In this document: positions 8,320 to 17,121 of the stretch, piece after piece
Layout of the letters: each line of letters opens with the position of its first letter
How positions within the stretch are numbered: the first letter of the stretch is position 1
Assembly: GCA_015490895.1 (NCBI GenBank)
Contig: WFWY01000068.1
Location: 1-40,465, forward strand
Direction: 5' to 3'
DNA length: 40,465 nucleotides
DNA from: Thiotrichaceae bacterium
GTDB taxonomy: Bacteria; Pseudomonadota; Gammaproteobacteria; Thiotrichales; Thiotrichaceae
Translations under genes and position numbers: made by a program
The notes under the pieces: generated by a model
Databases searched by the model: none
The model's input: only the letters and a program-made list of their open reading frames with translations
What the model was told of the DNA's origin: nothing

Positions 8320-8940
8320 ATGTCAAGCAAGCAAAAACGACAACAAGCTGTTGAAACAACGTCTTCTGTATCAGATGAGGACTTGCTACGCTTGATCGCA
8401 GAAGGTGACCAGCAAGCATTTTCTGTCTTGTATAAACGCTACTGTCCCATCCTGCAGCGCTTTTGTACCCGCCTGCTGAATGGAGATATAGCCCTTGCTG
8501 CCGATATTGTTGATGAAGCCATGTTTGAAGTCTGGGGAGCTGCCAGAAGGTTTGCCGGCAGATCCAAAGCTTCCACATGGATCCATTCAATAGCACGCAA
8601 CAAGCTGATTGATTTCTTGCGTAAAAACTCTGATAGCAGAATTGACAAAGCCGTCCTGACGGCCGGTTCTGAAGACCATTCACCTTCAGAAGAAGACAGG
8701 TTAATCAATGAACAACAAGATGAGCTTATCCGCCATATGGATAAACTCAGTACTGACCATCGGGATGTATTATCGCTCGCCTATTTTAAAGAGCTATCCA
8801 TCAAGGAAATGTCAACTACGTTGAATATTTCAGAAAACACGGTAAAAACTCGGTTATTTTATGCACGTCAGAGGTATAAGAAAATTTTATCCAAAACAGG
8901 AATATACCGGGATAGATTCCGTGGAAGCAATGATGGTTAA
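8320..8940 (+). CDS. ECF-type RNA polymerase sigma factor
   Basis: A 206-residue group 4 sigma factor. Region 2 spans about residues 22-95 (LLRLIAEGDQQAFSVLYKRY, then DIVDEAMFEVWGAARRF and ASTWIHSIARNKLIDFLRK) and region 4 about 140-190 (LSTDHRDVLSLAYFKELSIK, then ISENTVKTRLFYARQRYKK). A short acidic linker separates them. It is the first gene of a three-gene unit: its end overlaps the anti-sigma start by 11 bp and a subtilase follows. By family rule it should direct transcription of its own operon and a small regulon in response to an envelope cue. Confidence 0.92.
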   Translation: MSSKQKRQQAVETTSSVSDEDLLRLIAEGDQQAFSVLYKRYCPILQRFCTRLLNGDIALAADIVDEAMFEVWGAARRFAGRSKASTWIHSIARNKLIDFLRKNSDSRIDKAVLTAGSEDHSPSEEDRLINEQQDELIRHMDKLSTDHRDVLSLAYFKELSIKEMSTTLNISENTVKTRLFYARQRYKKILSKTGIYRDRFRGSNDG

Positions 8941-9640
8941 TCGAAACAAACAGAAAATCCGTCATGCCTCTCTGCTACTACCCTGGTATGTCACACACAA
9001 ACTCAGCAGACGGGATAAAAAAACAGTGGAAGATGCGCTCAACATCTCCCCCGAGTTACAGCAGGAGCTAAAACAACAAAAACAGTTAGCCCGCCTGATT
9101 CGTGAAGAGCCTGATGTTTTGGACATCATGGCCATCACAACACAAGAACAGCGCCTCAACAGCTTGCTGGAACGCATTAACCAACAAGACTCTGCAAGAA
9201 AAAAGCCGTACCTTTTTATAAGCCATACATTAAACGCACTGAAAAACAACCTGGCCTCCCTTTTTAATTTTTCCAATATGGGATGGCCTCATGTCACTTT
9301 TGCACTACTTTTTATTGTATCCCAGATTGCTATTCTAACCATGGTGTACTATAAAGTGCCTGCGGAAACATCAAGTGGTAAATATGAGCTGGTCACTGAT
9401 ACAAGCTATGAGCCCTCAGACAAGACCATACTGATGTTACATTTCACCCCACAAGCCCAACAGAAAGAAATCAACCAACTGTTCGCAGAGCTTGGGGTTG
9501 AAAAGATAGAGCATCCAGAAGGGAGTTCACACTATAAAGTGACCTTGTCAAGGTCACTACACGAAAAGGAAGTGGATCACTTGATTAACCAGCTGGAGAA
9601 AAAAACGGATTTTATCCAGTTAATCGGCAAAGGCTTATAA
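8930..9640 (+). CDS. Membrane anti-sigma factor with a propeptide-like periplasmic domain
   Basis: A 236-residue protein. Residues 1-60 (LLLPWYVTHKLSRRDKKTVEDALNISPELQQELKQQ) match the N-terminal sigma-binding helices of anti-sigma factors but lack the HxxxCxxC zinc site. One membrane segment lies at about 119-142 (WPHVTFALLFIVSQIAIL). The periplasmic part, about 145-236, alternates TILMLHFT / QQKEINQLFAELG / VEKIEHPEG, SHYKVTLS / EKEVDHLINQLEK / FIQLIGKG, a beta-alpha-beta-beta-alpha-beta order like subtilisin propeptides. The ATG at 8930 (or 8933) is preferred over 8861 because GGAAG precedes it and the longer form would lie inside the sigma gene. Function is inferred from position and topology. 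Confidence 0.8.
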   Translation: MMVNRNKQKIRHASLLLPWYVTHKLSRRDKKTVEDALNISPELQQELKQQKQLARLIREEPDVLDIMAITTQEQRLNSLLERINQQDSARKKPYLFISHTLNALKNNLASLFNFSNMGWPHVTFALLFIVSQIAILTMVYYKVPAETSSGKYELVTDTSYEPSDKTILMLHFTPQAQQKEINQLFAELGVEKIEHPEGSSHYKVTLSRSLHEKEVDHLINQLEKKTDFIQLIGKGL

Positions 9641-9661
9641 GTAAAGCTTGTTGGAACAACC

Positions 9662-10909
9662 ATGTTAAAAAATTTATGTCGAGGGATGTTTTCCCTGCCG
9701 GCCTGTTTACTGCTGGCTAATCTTTTCCTCCCCGCAATTTCAAGTGCACTCACCATCGAAAAACAGGAAAACCCACAAATGGAATGCTATATCCAGGATT
9801 TGCTGTGTCTTCCCATACCTGAAAGGCGTACCGATTATAACAAAAAAGAACTGCTGCTTTTAATGGGTAAAGAAGTTCCTGACTCTCTTTACCAGTCATT
9901 ACTCAAGAAATACGGCTTAACTGAAAAAAGCATCACCGGAGTAGACAGCCTGAAAATGAACCTCGTAGTTGCCAACACGCACGGAAAAGATCCTCTTGAG
10001 CTAAGTAAGAAAATTAACCGGCTCTATGAAGAACTTGAAGCTGCAACCAATAACTATTATCAATATGAAATTGCAGACCAGGAAAACCAGATACTGGACG
10101 AGTACCCAAAATCACTGACAGGAGCCGACCAGGCTCTTCAGTATTCACGGGGTGAAGACGTTTTGATTGGTATGATAGACGGCCCGGTTGATACGCAGCA
10201 TCGTTCACTTAAAGGCAAAATAGAGCAACACGCACTGGTTAACTACAATCCTGAGAGTATCGCAAATTTACTACATGGCACCGCGATTGCGGGGGTACTC
10301 GTCAGCAAAAAAACGCAAATCGGTATTGCGCCCAGTGCCCGTGTGTATTCTATCGCCGCTTTTCAGTCTGGTCATAATAACCACTTTTCCAGCAGTTCAG
10401 CATTGATCGCCCAGGCCATTGATCTTGCCATACAAAAAAAAGTAGACATCCTGAACCTCAGTTTCTCCGGCGGGAAAGATAAACTGGTAGACCGAATGAT
10501 CAAAAAAGCACTTACTGCAGGCATCCGTGTCGTCGCCGCCTGTGGGAACAATGCAAGCAAAAAACCACGCTACCCAGCAGCCATCTCCGATGTACTCGCC
10601 GTCACCGCCGTTGACCACTTAAAGCGCCCCTACAAAAATGCCAATACCGGCAAATATATTGACGTGGCAGCGCCAGGAGTCGGAGTATTAACAACCGCAC
10701 CCGGCGACCGATACCAGCTCTCTTCCGGTACCTCCCTGGCTGCGGCCAATGTTTCAGGGAGCCTGGCCTTGTTACTGGCAAAAAAGAAAAATATCGGTAG
10801 AGACATACTCAACAGCACTGCTGTTGATCTGGGTGCCCCCGGTCATGATACCCGCTATGGCGATGGGCTGATCAATGTATTAAGTGCTATCAGGGAAGTC
10901 ACCCGTTAA
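9662..10909 (+). CDS. Secreted subtilisin-like serine peptidase (S8)
   Basis: A 415-residue S8 protease. A signal peptide (about 1-29) is followed by a pro-region of about 120 residues and the catalytic domain. The triad is Asp173 in IGMIDGPVDTQH, His205 in LLHGTAIAGVL and Ser358 in SSGTSLAAANVSG, with oxyanion Asn296 in AACGNNA. The Asp motif is unusual (IDGPVD in place of IDTGVD). All catalytic residues are present so it should be active in the periplasm or outside. It lies 21 bp after the anti-sigma gene and is the last gene of the unit; the natural inference is that it is either the regulon's effector or the protease that senses and cuts the anti-sigma. Confidence 0.92.
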   Translation: MLKNLCRGMFSLPACLLLANLFLPAISSALTIEKQENPQMECYIQDLLCLPIPERRTDYNKKELLLLMGKEVPDSLYQSLLKKYGLTEKSITGVDSLKMNLVVANTHGKDPLELSKKINRLYEELEAATNNYYQYEIADQENQILDEYPKSLTGADQALQYSRGEDVLIGMIDGPVDTQHRSLKGKIEQHALVNYNPESIANLLHGTAIAGVLVSKKTQIGIAPSARVYSIAAFQSGHNNHFSSSSALIAQAIDLAIQKKVDILNLSFSGGKDKLVDRMIKKALTAGIRVVAACGNNASKKPRYPAAISDVLAVTAVDHLKRPYKNANTGKYIDVAAPGVGVLTTAPGDRYQLSSGTSLAAANVSGSLALLLAKKKNIGRDILNSTAVDLGAPGHDTRYGDGLINVLSAIREVTR

Positions 10910-10968
10910 TAAAAAACCTCCTTATCAGCAAACCAGAAAAAAGTTTCCTCCGATCAACCGCGTCAAAG

Positions 10969-10996
10969 TTGCAAGTTTCCCGTATAGGCATACAAT
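10969..10996 (+). promoter_or_regulatory. Candidate sigma-70 promoter for the FAD oxidoreductase
   Basis: TTGCAA (10969-10974), 16 bp spacer, TACAAT (10991-10996). The ATG of the large oxidoreductase follows 31 bp later, a normal leader length. It also marks the boundary with the subtilase operon, which has no clear terminator before it. Confidence 0.55.
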
Positions 10997-11027
10997 GCCG
11001 CTCTCTTGATCAGATAATCCTTGTGCC

Positions 11028-14000
11028 ATGAGTGTAAAACCACCTATCCGGGAAATCCCCTATAACTACACCTCTTTTTCTGACCGTGAAATTGTTTTGC
11101 GCCTACTGGGGAAGCGTGCCTGGACAATTCTGGAACAACTGCGAAATAAACGCAGTACCGGATTATCCGCACACATGCTACTGGAAATGCTGGGTGACAT
11201 GTGGATTGTCAAGCGCAACCCCTATATTCAGGATGACCTGCTTAACAATGAAAAGCGCCTGCAATCGTTAATTGCCACCCTGCAAGAACGTATTGAGCGC
11301 ATTCGCAGCCGCGCTGCTGGCAACCCTCTAACACTGGAACTCATTGATATTGTGGCGCAGTCGGTTAATGACTTTGCCAGCGGGTTCCCACCCTGTAAGC
11401 GTCTGCGTCGTCACGCCCTGAAAGCCTTTGCCGCCATCACCGCGAAGGACAATATCAGCTTCGACGGGCTGGCGCGAGTCTCTCATGTCACCGACGCAAC
11501 AGACTGGCGGGTAGAGCTACCTTTTGTAGTACTCACACCTGATACTGAAGAAGAAATTGCAGAGCTCGTACAGGCCAGTATCAAGCTGGGCTTAACCGTT
11601 ATTCCCCGCGGTGGCGGAACAGGCTACACCGGTGGTGCAATTCCCCTGCATGCCCATAGCGTAGTGATCAATACCGAAAAACTGGAACATTTATCCAGCA
11701 TCAATTACCGCGATGACCTTGTAGCGGGTCACACCATTCCTGTGGTGCGCTGTGGTGCGGGTGTCGTGACCCGGCGTGTCTCCGAACTGGCTGAGTTGCA
11801 CGGGCTAGTGTTCGCTGTTGACCCCACCTCACAGGATGCCTCGACCATCGGTGGCAATGTCGCCATGAATGCCGGCGGAAAAAAGGCCGTACTCTGGGGG
11901 ACGACACTGGATAACCTCGTCTCCTGGCGCATGGTGACCCCAGATGCAAACTGGCTGGAAGTGCATCGACTGAATCACAATCTGGGGAAAATCCACGAAC
12001 AGGAGAACGTCACTTTTGCCATAAAGCGCTACCAGCAAGATGGCACCACACCTATCGGTGACACAGAGATTCTGGAATTTAACGGGCAGTTCTTCCGCAA
12101 AACCGGGTTGGGAAAAGATGTCACTGACAAGTTCCTTGGAGGACTGCCAGGGATACAAAAAGAAGGCTGTGACGGCCTGATTACATCAGCAGAATTCATC
12201 CTGCACCGTATGCCAGAAAAAATACGTACCGTCTGCATGGAATTTTACGGTACAGATTTGCATGAGGCTGTACCCGCTATTGTCGAAGTCAAGGACTATC
12301 TGGACACGAACCCGAATGTCATGCTGTCAGGACTGGAACACCTGGATGAACGCTATGTCAAGGCCGTCAGTTACACCCCAAAAAGCTCCCGTGGCATGAT
12401 GCCCAAAATGGTATTGATTGCGGATATCGTGGGTGATAGCGAGCAACAGGTAGCTGCTGCAACCTCCAAAGTCGTTAAACTGGCACAAGCCAGACAGGCT
12501 GAAGGCTTTATTGCTATCAGCCCGGAAGCACGGCGATTGTTCTGGCTCGACCGAGCACGCACTGCTGCCATAGCTGCCCACACGAATGCCTTTAAAATTA
12601 ACGAAGATGTCGTCATTCCACTACATAACCTTGCCGCCTACAGTGAAGGTATTGAACGTATTAATATCCGCCTGTCCATACAAAACAAGCTTCGTCTGAT
12701 AGAACACTTATTAGCAACCTTGCAAGGGGATTTACCCGAACTGCGCCAATTACCCGATTATGAAAGCAGTGCGGAAAGTGACGCCTTGCTTGCTGCCAAA
12801 CTCAAAGCCGCCTGCACACATCTACTGGAAGTACAGACCCGTTGGCAATCTATTCTGGAGAATTTTGATACACCGGCCACGGCCTGTACAGAATGGCTGG
12901 ATGAAGCCAGCCTGGGCGCCATACGCGAGGGTGATCTGCTGATTCATCTACTCTTGCGGCGTGATTTACGCATCTCCTATCACCAGCAAATTCGCCAGCC
13001 TATCAATGAAATATTTGTCGGCAGGGACATGACACCACTGTGCGAAAAAATGACCGACATTCACAACAAGGTACTCTCCAGCCGCCTGTTTATTGCCCTG
13101 CATATGCATGCTGGTGACGGCAATGTGCATACCAACATACCGGTCAATTCCAATGACTACAAGATGATGCACGCCGCTGAGGCTATTGTCGATGAAGTCA
13201 TGGCGCTGGCAATATCACTGGATGGTGTAATTTCAGGTGAGCATGGGATTGGACTGACCAAGATTCAGTATCAGGATGAAAACACCATTCTGGCATTTGC
13301 AGAATATAAACAACGTATTGACCCCAATGGACACTTTAACCGTGACAAACTCATGCCAGGGTCGGGGCTACAGGATGCCTATACCCCGTCATTGCGCCTG
13401 GTTGAACGTGAAGCCCTGCTGCTAGAGCACAATGCACTCGGCGCACTCAATGATGATATTAAGGACTGTCTGCGCTGTGGTAAATGCAAACCTGTCTGCA
13501 ATACACATATACCCCGTGCCAACCTGCTGTATTCCCCCCGTAACAAAATCCTCGCTACAGGTTTGATGATTGAGGCATTCATGTATGAGGAGCAAACCCA
13601 GCGCGGTATTTCACTACGACATTTTGCCGAAATGAATGATGTAGCAGATCACTGTACCGTCTGCCACAAGTGCCTCAATCCCTGCCCGGTGAATATTGAT
13701 TTTGGGGATGTTTCGGTACGAATGCGTGAGATTCTGCGTAGTCGTGGCAAAAAGAAAACCAATGTGGTGACCTGGGCATCCATGAACTTCCTGAATATTA
13801 CGGATCCCCGTACCATCAAGGTGATGCGGACAGCCCTGATACAATGGGGTTATAAAGCCCAGCGCATGGGTCACTATACGTTCAGGAAACTGGGCTGGCT
13901 AAAACGTAACAAAACCCGGCGACCCACTGCAACGACGGGCAAGCCGGCGATGCAGGAATACGTCATACAGTTTGTCAAGAACCCGCTACCCAGGCATGTT

Positions 14001-14879
14001 CCGGCTAAAACAACACGCGCCTTGCTCGGACTGGAAGACAATAAAGTCGTCCCCATATTTAACAGCAAGCAGCAGGAGGGCAAAGCAGAAGCGGTATTTT
14101 ACTTCCCTGGCTGTGGTTCGGAGCGCCTGTTCAGCCAGGTAGGTATGGCAACACTTGCCATGTTGTACAAAGCAGGGGCTACCACTGTTTTGCCACCCGG
14201 CTACCTCTGCTGTGGCTACCCGCAAAATGCAGCAGGAGATACCGAAAAAGGTACACAAATTTCCACTGAAAACCGGGTATTATTCCACCGTATTGCACAC
14301 GCCCTGCGCTACCTTGATATCAAAACAGTCATTGTCTCCTGCGGTACCTGTATGGATCAGTTGCTAAAATACGAATTTGAGAAAATCTTCCCCGGCTGCC
14401 GCTTGCTGGATATTCACGAATACCTGCTGGAAAAAAACATCAAACTGGATGGTGCTTCCGGTGTGCAGTATCTTTACCACGACCCCTGCCACTCCCCCAT
14501 CAAAACGGCCTCACCCATTAAGGTGACTTCCAAAATCATGGGGAAAACAGTAATCCAGACAGACCGCTGCTGTGGCGAAGCCGGTACTTTTGCAGTCAGC
14601 CGTCCTGATATTGCCAGCCAGCTCCGTTTCCGCAAGGAAGAAGAAATTCGCAAAGGCATCGAGGCACATACGGGTGCTGAGAAGGCCGTTCACGGTAATG
14701 TCAAAATGCTGACATCCTGCCCGGCCTGTCAACAGGGGCTATCACGCTATGCTGATAACACAGGTATCGAAACCGATTATATCGTGGTAGAAATGGCCAA
14801 TGAATTACTCGGCAAGGACTGGCAAGCACACTTCATTGCCCAGGCTACCCAAAGTGGCATAGAAAAAGTCTTGCTATAA
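11028..14879 (+). CDS. Large FAD-binding oxidoreductase with 2x[4Fe-4S] and CCG domains (DUF3683 family, D-lactate dehydrogenase-like)
   Basis: A 1283-residue fusion. An N-terminal DUF3683-like region (1-140) precedes a FAD_binding_4 domain (about 165-400: [19 protein letters not shown] and [19 protein letters not shown]). A FAD-oxidase C-terminal domain follows ([29 protein letters not shown]). Two ferredoxin motifs begin at Cys814 ([11 protein letters not shown]) and Cys876 ([16 protein letters not shown]). Two CCG cysteine-rich modules come next (FPGCGSERL ... [14 protein letters not shown] ... HDPCHSP ... CCGEAG). The layout equals D-lactate/2-hydroxyacid dehydrogenases feeding quinone, all parts fused in one chain. 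Exact substrate cannot be read from sequence. Confidence 0.9.
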   Translation: MSVKPPIREIPYNYTSFSDREIVLRLLGKRAWTILEQLRNKRSTGLSAHMLLEMLGDMWIVKRNPYIQDDLLNNEKRLQSLIATLQERIERIRSRAAGNPLTLELIDIVAQSVNDFASGFPPCKRLRRHALKAFAAITAKDNISFDGLARVSHVTDATDWRVELPFVVLTPDTEEEIAELVQASIKLGLTVIPRGGGTGYTGGAIPLHAHSVVINTEKLEHLSSINYRDDLVAGHTIPVVRCGAGVVTRRVSELAELHGLVFAVDPTSQDASTIGGNVAMNAGGKKAVLWGTTLDNLVSWRMVTPDANWLEVHRLNHNLGKIHEQENVTFAIKRYQQDGTTPIGDTEILEFNGQFFRKTGLGKDVTDKFLGGLPGIQKEGCDGLITSAEFILHRMPEKIRTVCMEFYGTDLHEAVPAIVEVKDYLDTNPNVMLSGLEHLDERYVKAVSYTPKSSRGMMPKMVLIADIVGDSEQQVAAATSKVVKLAQARQAEGFIAISPEARRLFWLDRARTAAIAAHTNAFKINEDVVIPLHNLAAYSEGIERINIRLSIQNKLRLIEHLLATLQGDLPELRQLPDYESSAESDALLAAKLKAACTHLLEVQTRWQSILENFDTPATACTEWLDEASLGAIREGDLLIHLLLRRDLRISYHQQIRQPINEIFVGRDMTPLCEKMTDIHNKVLSSRLFIALHMHAGDGNVHTNIPVNSNDYKMMHAAEAIVDEVMALAISLDGVISGEHGIGLTKIQYQDENTILAFAEYKQRIDPNGHFNRDKLMPGSGLQDAYTPSLRLVEREALLLEHNALGALNDDIKDCLRCGKCKPVCNTHIPRANLLYSPRNKILATGLMIEAFMYEEQTQRGISLRHFAEMNDVADHCTVCHKCLNPCPVNIDFGDVSVRMREILRSRGKKKTNVVTWASMNFLNITDPRTIKVMRTALIQWGYKAQRMGHYTFRKLGWLKRNKTRRPTATTGKPAMQEYVIQFVKNPLPRHVPAKTTRALLGLEDNKVVPIFNSKQQEGKAEAVFYFPGCGSERLFSQVGMATLAMLYKAGATTVLPPGYLCCGYPQNAAGDTEKGTQISTENRVLFHRIAHALRYLDIKTVIVSCGTCMDQLLKYEFEKIFPGCRLLDIHEYLLEKNIKLDGASGVQYLYHDPCHSPIKTASPIKVTSKIMGKTVIQTDRCCGEAGTFAVSRPDIASQLRFRKEEEIRKGIEAHTGAEKAVHGNVKMLTSCPACQQGLSRYADNTGIETDYIVVEMANELLGKDWQAHFIAQATQSGIEKVLL

Positions 14880-14931
14880 AAGCGATAGAAACTGATACAG
14901 GCTCAATCACACAATAAACCAGGAGAACATA

Positions 14932-15792
14932 ATGGCAGATTCCCCCTTTATCATTAACGTCACCAGTGAAAACTTTCATGACATTGTCATTCAGGGATCA
15001 ATGGATCATCTCGTACTGGTTGATTTCTGGGCTGACTGGTGTGCGCCCTGCAAAATGTTGTTACCTGTTCTTAGCCAACTGGCTGAGGAATACGGAGGCT
15101 CGTTTATACTGGCAAAGGTCAACTCCGATGAACAGCAGGAGCTGGCTCTGCAATACGGTGTACGCAGCCTGCCCACCGTAAAGTTCTTCAAGCAGGGACA
15201 GATTATCGATGAATTTATGGGTGCACAGGCTGAGCCACAGATTCGCGAATTGCTGGAGCAGCATATTGAACGAGAATCAGATCACTTACATCGCCAGGCC
15301 ATGTTATTGCTGGATCAGGGTAATATCACTGAAGCAATCGACGTACTGGAACAAGCGAATGAAACTGATCCAGGACGTGTCATTATCATTGCGGATCTCG
15401 CCCGTCTGTATCTACAGCAAGAGCAAGCGGAACAGGCACACACCCTGCTCAACACTCTGTCCCCCGCTGACAGGGAGAGGCCGGAAATCAGTAGTCTACT
15501 TACCACTATAGAACTGGCGCAAGAAGTAGATAAGCTGCCGAGCGAGGAGACACTGTTACAGGAAATCGAGTCTGACAGTGCCAATCTGGAGGCTCGCTAC
15601 CAGCTGGCTACGCTTAAAATCAGCGAGGGTGAGTATGAAGCAGGTATTCAGCAGCTTCTGGAGATCATGAAACGCGATCAACGGTTTAATGACGGCGCTG
15701 CACAGGAAATGCTATTAAAGACATTTGATATGCTGGGAAACAGCCCCCTCGTTGCCCAGTACCGGCGAAAAATGTTTACTATTTTACATTGA
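14932..15792 (+). CDS. Thioredoxin-TPR co-chaperone, CnoX/YbbN-like
   Basis: A 286-residue protein with an N-terminal thioredoxin fold (1-110, VLVDFWADWCAPCKMLLPVL, LPTVKFFKQG) and C-terminal tetratricopeptide-like helices (about 118-286). This is the CnoX (YbbN) layout, a holdase that hands oxidised clients to GroEL/DnaK. Here the active site is Cys37-Ala-Pro-Cys40, whereas E. coli CnoX has Ser-Gln-His-Cys and lacks redox activity; a working dithiol is therefore likely. It has its own AGGAG ribosome site and follows the oxidoreductase by 52 bp, probably in the same transcript. Repeat A4 begins 5 bp after its stop. Confidence 0.88.
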   Translation: MADSPFIINVTSENFHDIVIQGSMDHLVLVDFWADWCAPCKMLLPVLSQLAEEYGGSFILAKVNSDEQQELALQYGVRSLPTVKFFKQGQIIDEFMGAQAEPQIRELLEQHIERESDHLHRQAMLLLDQGNITEAIDVLEQANETDPGRVIIIADLARLYLQQEQAEQAHTLLNTLSPADRERPEISSLLTTIELAQEVDKLPSEETLLQEIESDSANLEARYQLATLKISEGEYEAGIQQLLEIMKRDQRFNDGAAQEMLLKTFDMLGNSPLVAQYRRKMFTILH

Positions 15793-15797
15793 CTGTC

Positions 15798-15840
15798 ATT
15801 AATCAAGTCCCGATCGTTTCGCTGAGGCTGAAATTCGTCA
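15798..15840 (-). repeat. Solo end of a family A repeat (A4)
   Basis: TTAATCAAGTCCCGATCG followed by CTGAGGCTGAAAT matches one arm of A2 (AATCAAGTCC..., CTGAGGCTGAAAT), but the next bases diverge and no second end is present nearby. The outermost TIR bases are also lost. It begins 5 bp after the cnoX stop. The rest of the spacer to 15997 has no feature I can name. Confidence 0.6.
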
Positions 15841-15997
15841 CTGCTCAGCTTGCCCTCGTATTGCTCAAGAGCAAGGCGAAAGCACACAGTTTTATGAGCA
15901 TAAATGAGTGCTTTCAAAATTTCCGCGTCCTGCTCTCGCTTCTCACCTACATCCCTGTAGGCAACACAGCTATTGGACAACACGGTAAATTGAGTAG

Positions 15998-16186
15998 TTA
16001 CAGATAGAGCAACAAGAGCCCTGCCAGCACCATCAGGGCTCCAGATTGTACCGTCAGGACTTTTTTAAACCCATTCGGCACGAAGGCATCCAGCGCAGCA
16101 ACAAGATGGCGCAAGATGCCAATCAACAGGCTACTCACCCCAGCCAAAATAAGCAAAACACCGATAGATTTCAACAAATTAACCAT
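15998..16186 (-). CDS. Small two-helix membrane protein
   Basis: A 62-residue protein with two hydrophobic segments (IGVLLILAGVSSLLIGILRHL and VLTVQSGALMVLAGLLLLYL) joined by a short polar loop. I do not recognise the family. It starts 19 bp after the merR stop on the same strand, so the two may be co-transcribed. The ribosome site is weak (ACAGAG), which lowers confidence that it is translated. Confidence 0.5.
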   Translation of the reverse strand: MVNLLKSIGVLLILAGVSSLLIGILRHLVAALDAFVPNGFKKVLTVQSGALMVLAGLLLLYL

Positions 16187-16205
16187 ACTCTGTACAACAC
16201 CGGAG

Positions 16206-16643
16206 CTAACCGTTTAATTCTCGCCTGGTTTTATCAGCGGCGGCTACAGACTCAATCAGGTGGCAAACGGAGTTGCCATCCGGTACGCCATCCGGCATGT
16301 CCGACCATTGCAGCAAAGCCTTTTCCATCCGGTCTTGCAACGCCTTGAGTTCTTGTAACTGTCGGCGGTTTTCCTTAATCCTGCGCTGTAAAATTTCACG
16401 CACCCGGGGACAGGGAGAATGCCCTTCATTTCTATCCTGCATAATATCCTGAATTTCATGCAGGGTATAACCCAGCGCCTTGGCCTGACGAATAAAGCGT
16501 AACCAGTTGACTTCGCTTGTCTGATATAAACGATAACCATTGTCCGGATTTCGCATCGGTTTCAATAATCCCATGCGGGTATAGTACCGCACCGCGTGCG
16601 GTGTCGCTCCGGACTCCTTTGCTAGCTCTGCTACTGTCATCAT
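16206..16643 (-). CDS. MerR-family metal-responsive regulator
   Basis: A 145-residue MerR-type regulator. The winged helix is MTVAELAKESGATPHAVRYY and GYRLYQTSEVNWLRFI; the coiled dimerisation helix spans about 80-112. Cys78 (HSPCPRVREIL) is where ZntR, CadR and PbrR, sensors of divalent metals, have a ligand, while CueR-like sensors have Ser. A second Cys127 lies in NSVCHLIES near the end. The usual first Cys of the C-terminal loop is missing. It sits at the edge of the metal island, which it may control, though I see no clear 19-20 bp spaced operator-promoter in 16644-16739. Confidence 0.88.
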   Translation of the reverse strand: MMTVAELAKESGATPHAVRYYTRMGLLKPMRNPDNGYRLYQTSEVNWLRFIRQAKALGYTLHEIQDIMQDRNEGHSPCPRVREILQRRIKENRRQLQELKALQDRMEKALLQWSDMPDGVPDGNSVCHLIESVAAADKTRRELNG

Positions 16644-16739
16644 AATGATTTCCTCGCATTATCATCCGTAAACCGCGACCCACTTTTTCGCTCCCCATAC
16701 ACTTATACACATTGTCGGGTTGTAGCTGCATCATATAAC

Positions 16740-16856
16740 CCCGGAGGCTATCCGAGATATAGAAGCGTAGCGAAAATCACAGGAACATTATAGGCTCAGA
16801 TTATGATGCTCACGAGATTTGCAGTGGCTTCTTATGTTCCCGGACAGGCTCCCAGG
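16740..16856 (+). repeat. Fold-back repeat B3 (internally deleted)
   Basis: A 117 bp family B copy: left end GGAGGCTATCCGAGATATAG, then GAAGCGTAGCGAAAATCACAGGAACATTATA, then directly the right arm GGCTCAGATTATGATGCTC and right end ending GGACAGGCTCCCAGG. Compared with B1/B2 about 46 bp of the centre, including the central hairpin, is missing. Its right end is one base from the stop codon of the SHOCT gene. Confidence 0.75.
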
Positions 16857-16857
16857 T

Positions 16858-17070
16858 TCAGAGTAAATCTTTTTTTCTGCGTTCAAACTCTTCATGGTCG
16901 AGTTCACCACGAGCATAGCGCTCTCTGAGGATCTCCAGAGCGGATTTTTGCTGATTGGCCGAGGTAGTACCTGAAGTTACTGCTTTTACCACCCAGATAA
17001 TGGCGAGAATCAGCAGTATCCAGAATATCCACATAAACCCACCTCCAAACCAGTGTCCGTCATACATCAT
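16858..17070 (-). CDS. SHOCT-domain membrane protein
   Basis: A 70-residue protein: one N-terminal membrane helix (FMWIFWILLILAIIWVVKAV, about 12-31) then a C-terminal SHOCT motif (ALEILRERYARGELDHEEFERRKKDLL). SHOCT is a short oligomerisation motif found on many membrane-attached proteins and is common near metal-efflux genes. A strong AGGAGG site precedes the ATG. The stop codon abuts repeat B3. Function unknown. Confidence 0.85.
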   Translation of the reverse strand: MMYDGHWFGGGFMWIFWILLILAIIWVVKAVTSGTTSANQQKSALEILRERYARGELDHEEFERRKKDLL

Positions 17071-17121
17071 TCTATCCTCCTGAAAACTTTCTTCTACCCA
17101 GGCAGCTTTTCTGAATAACAG

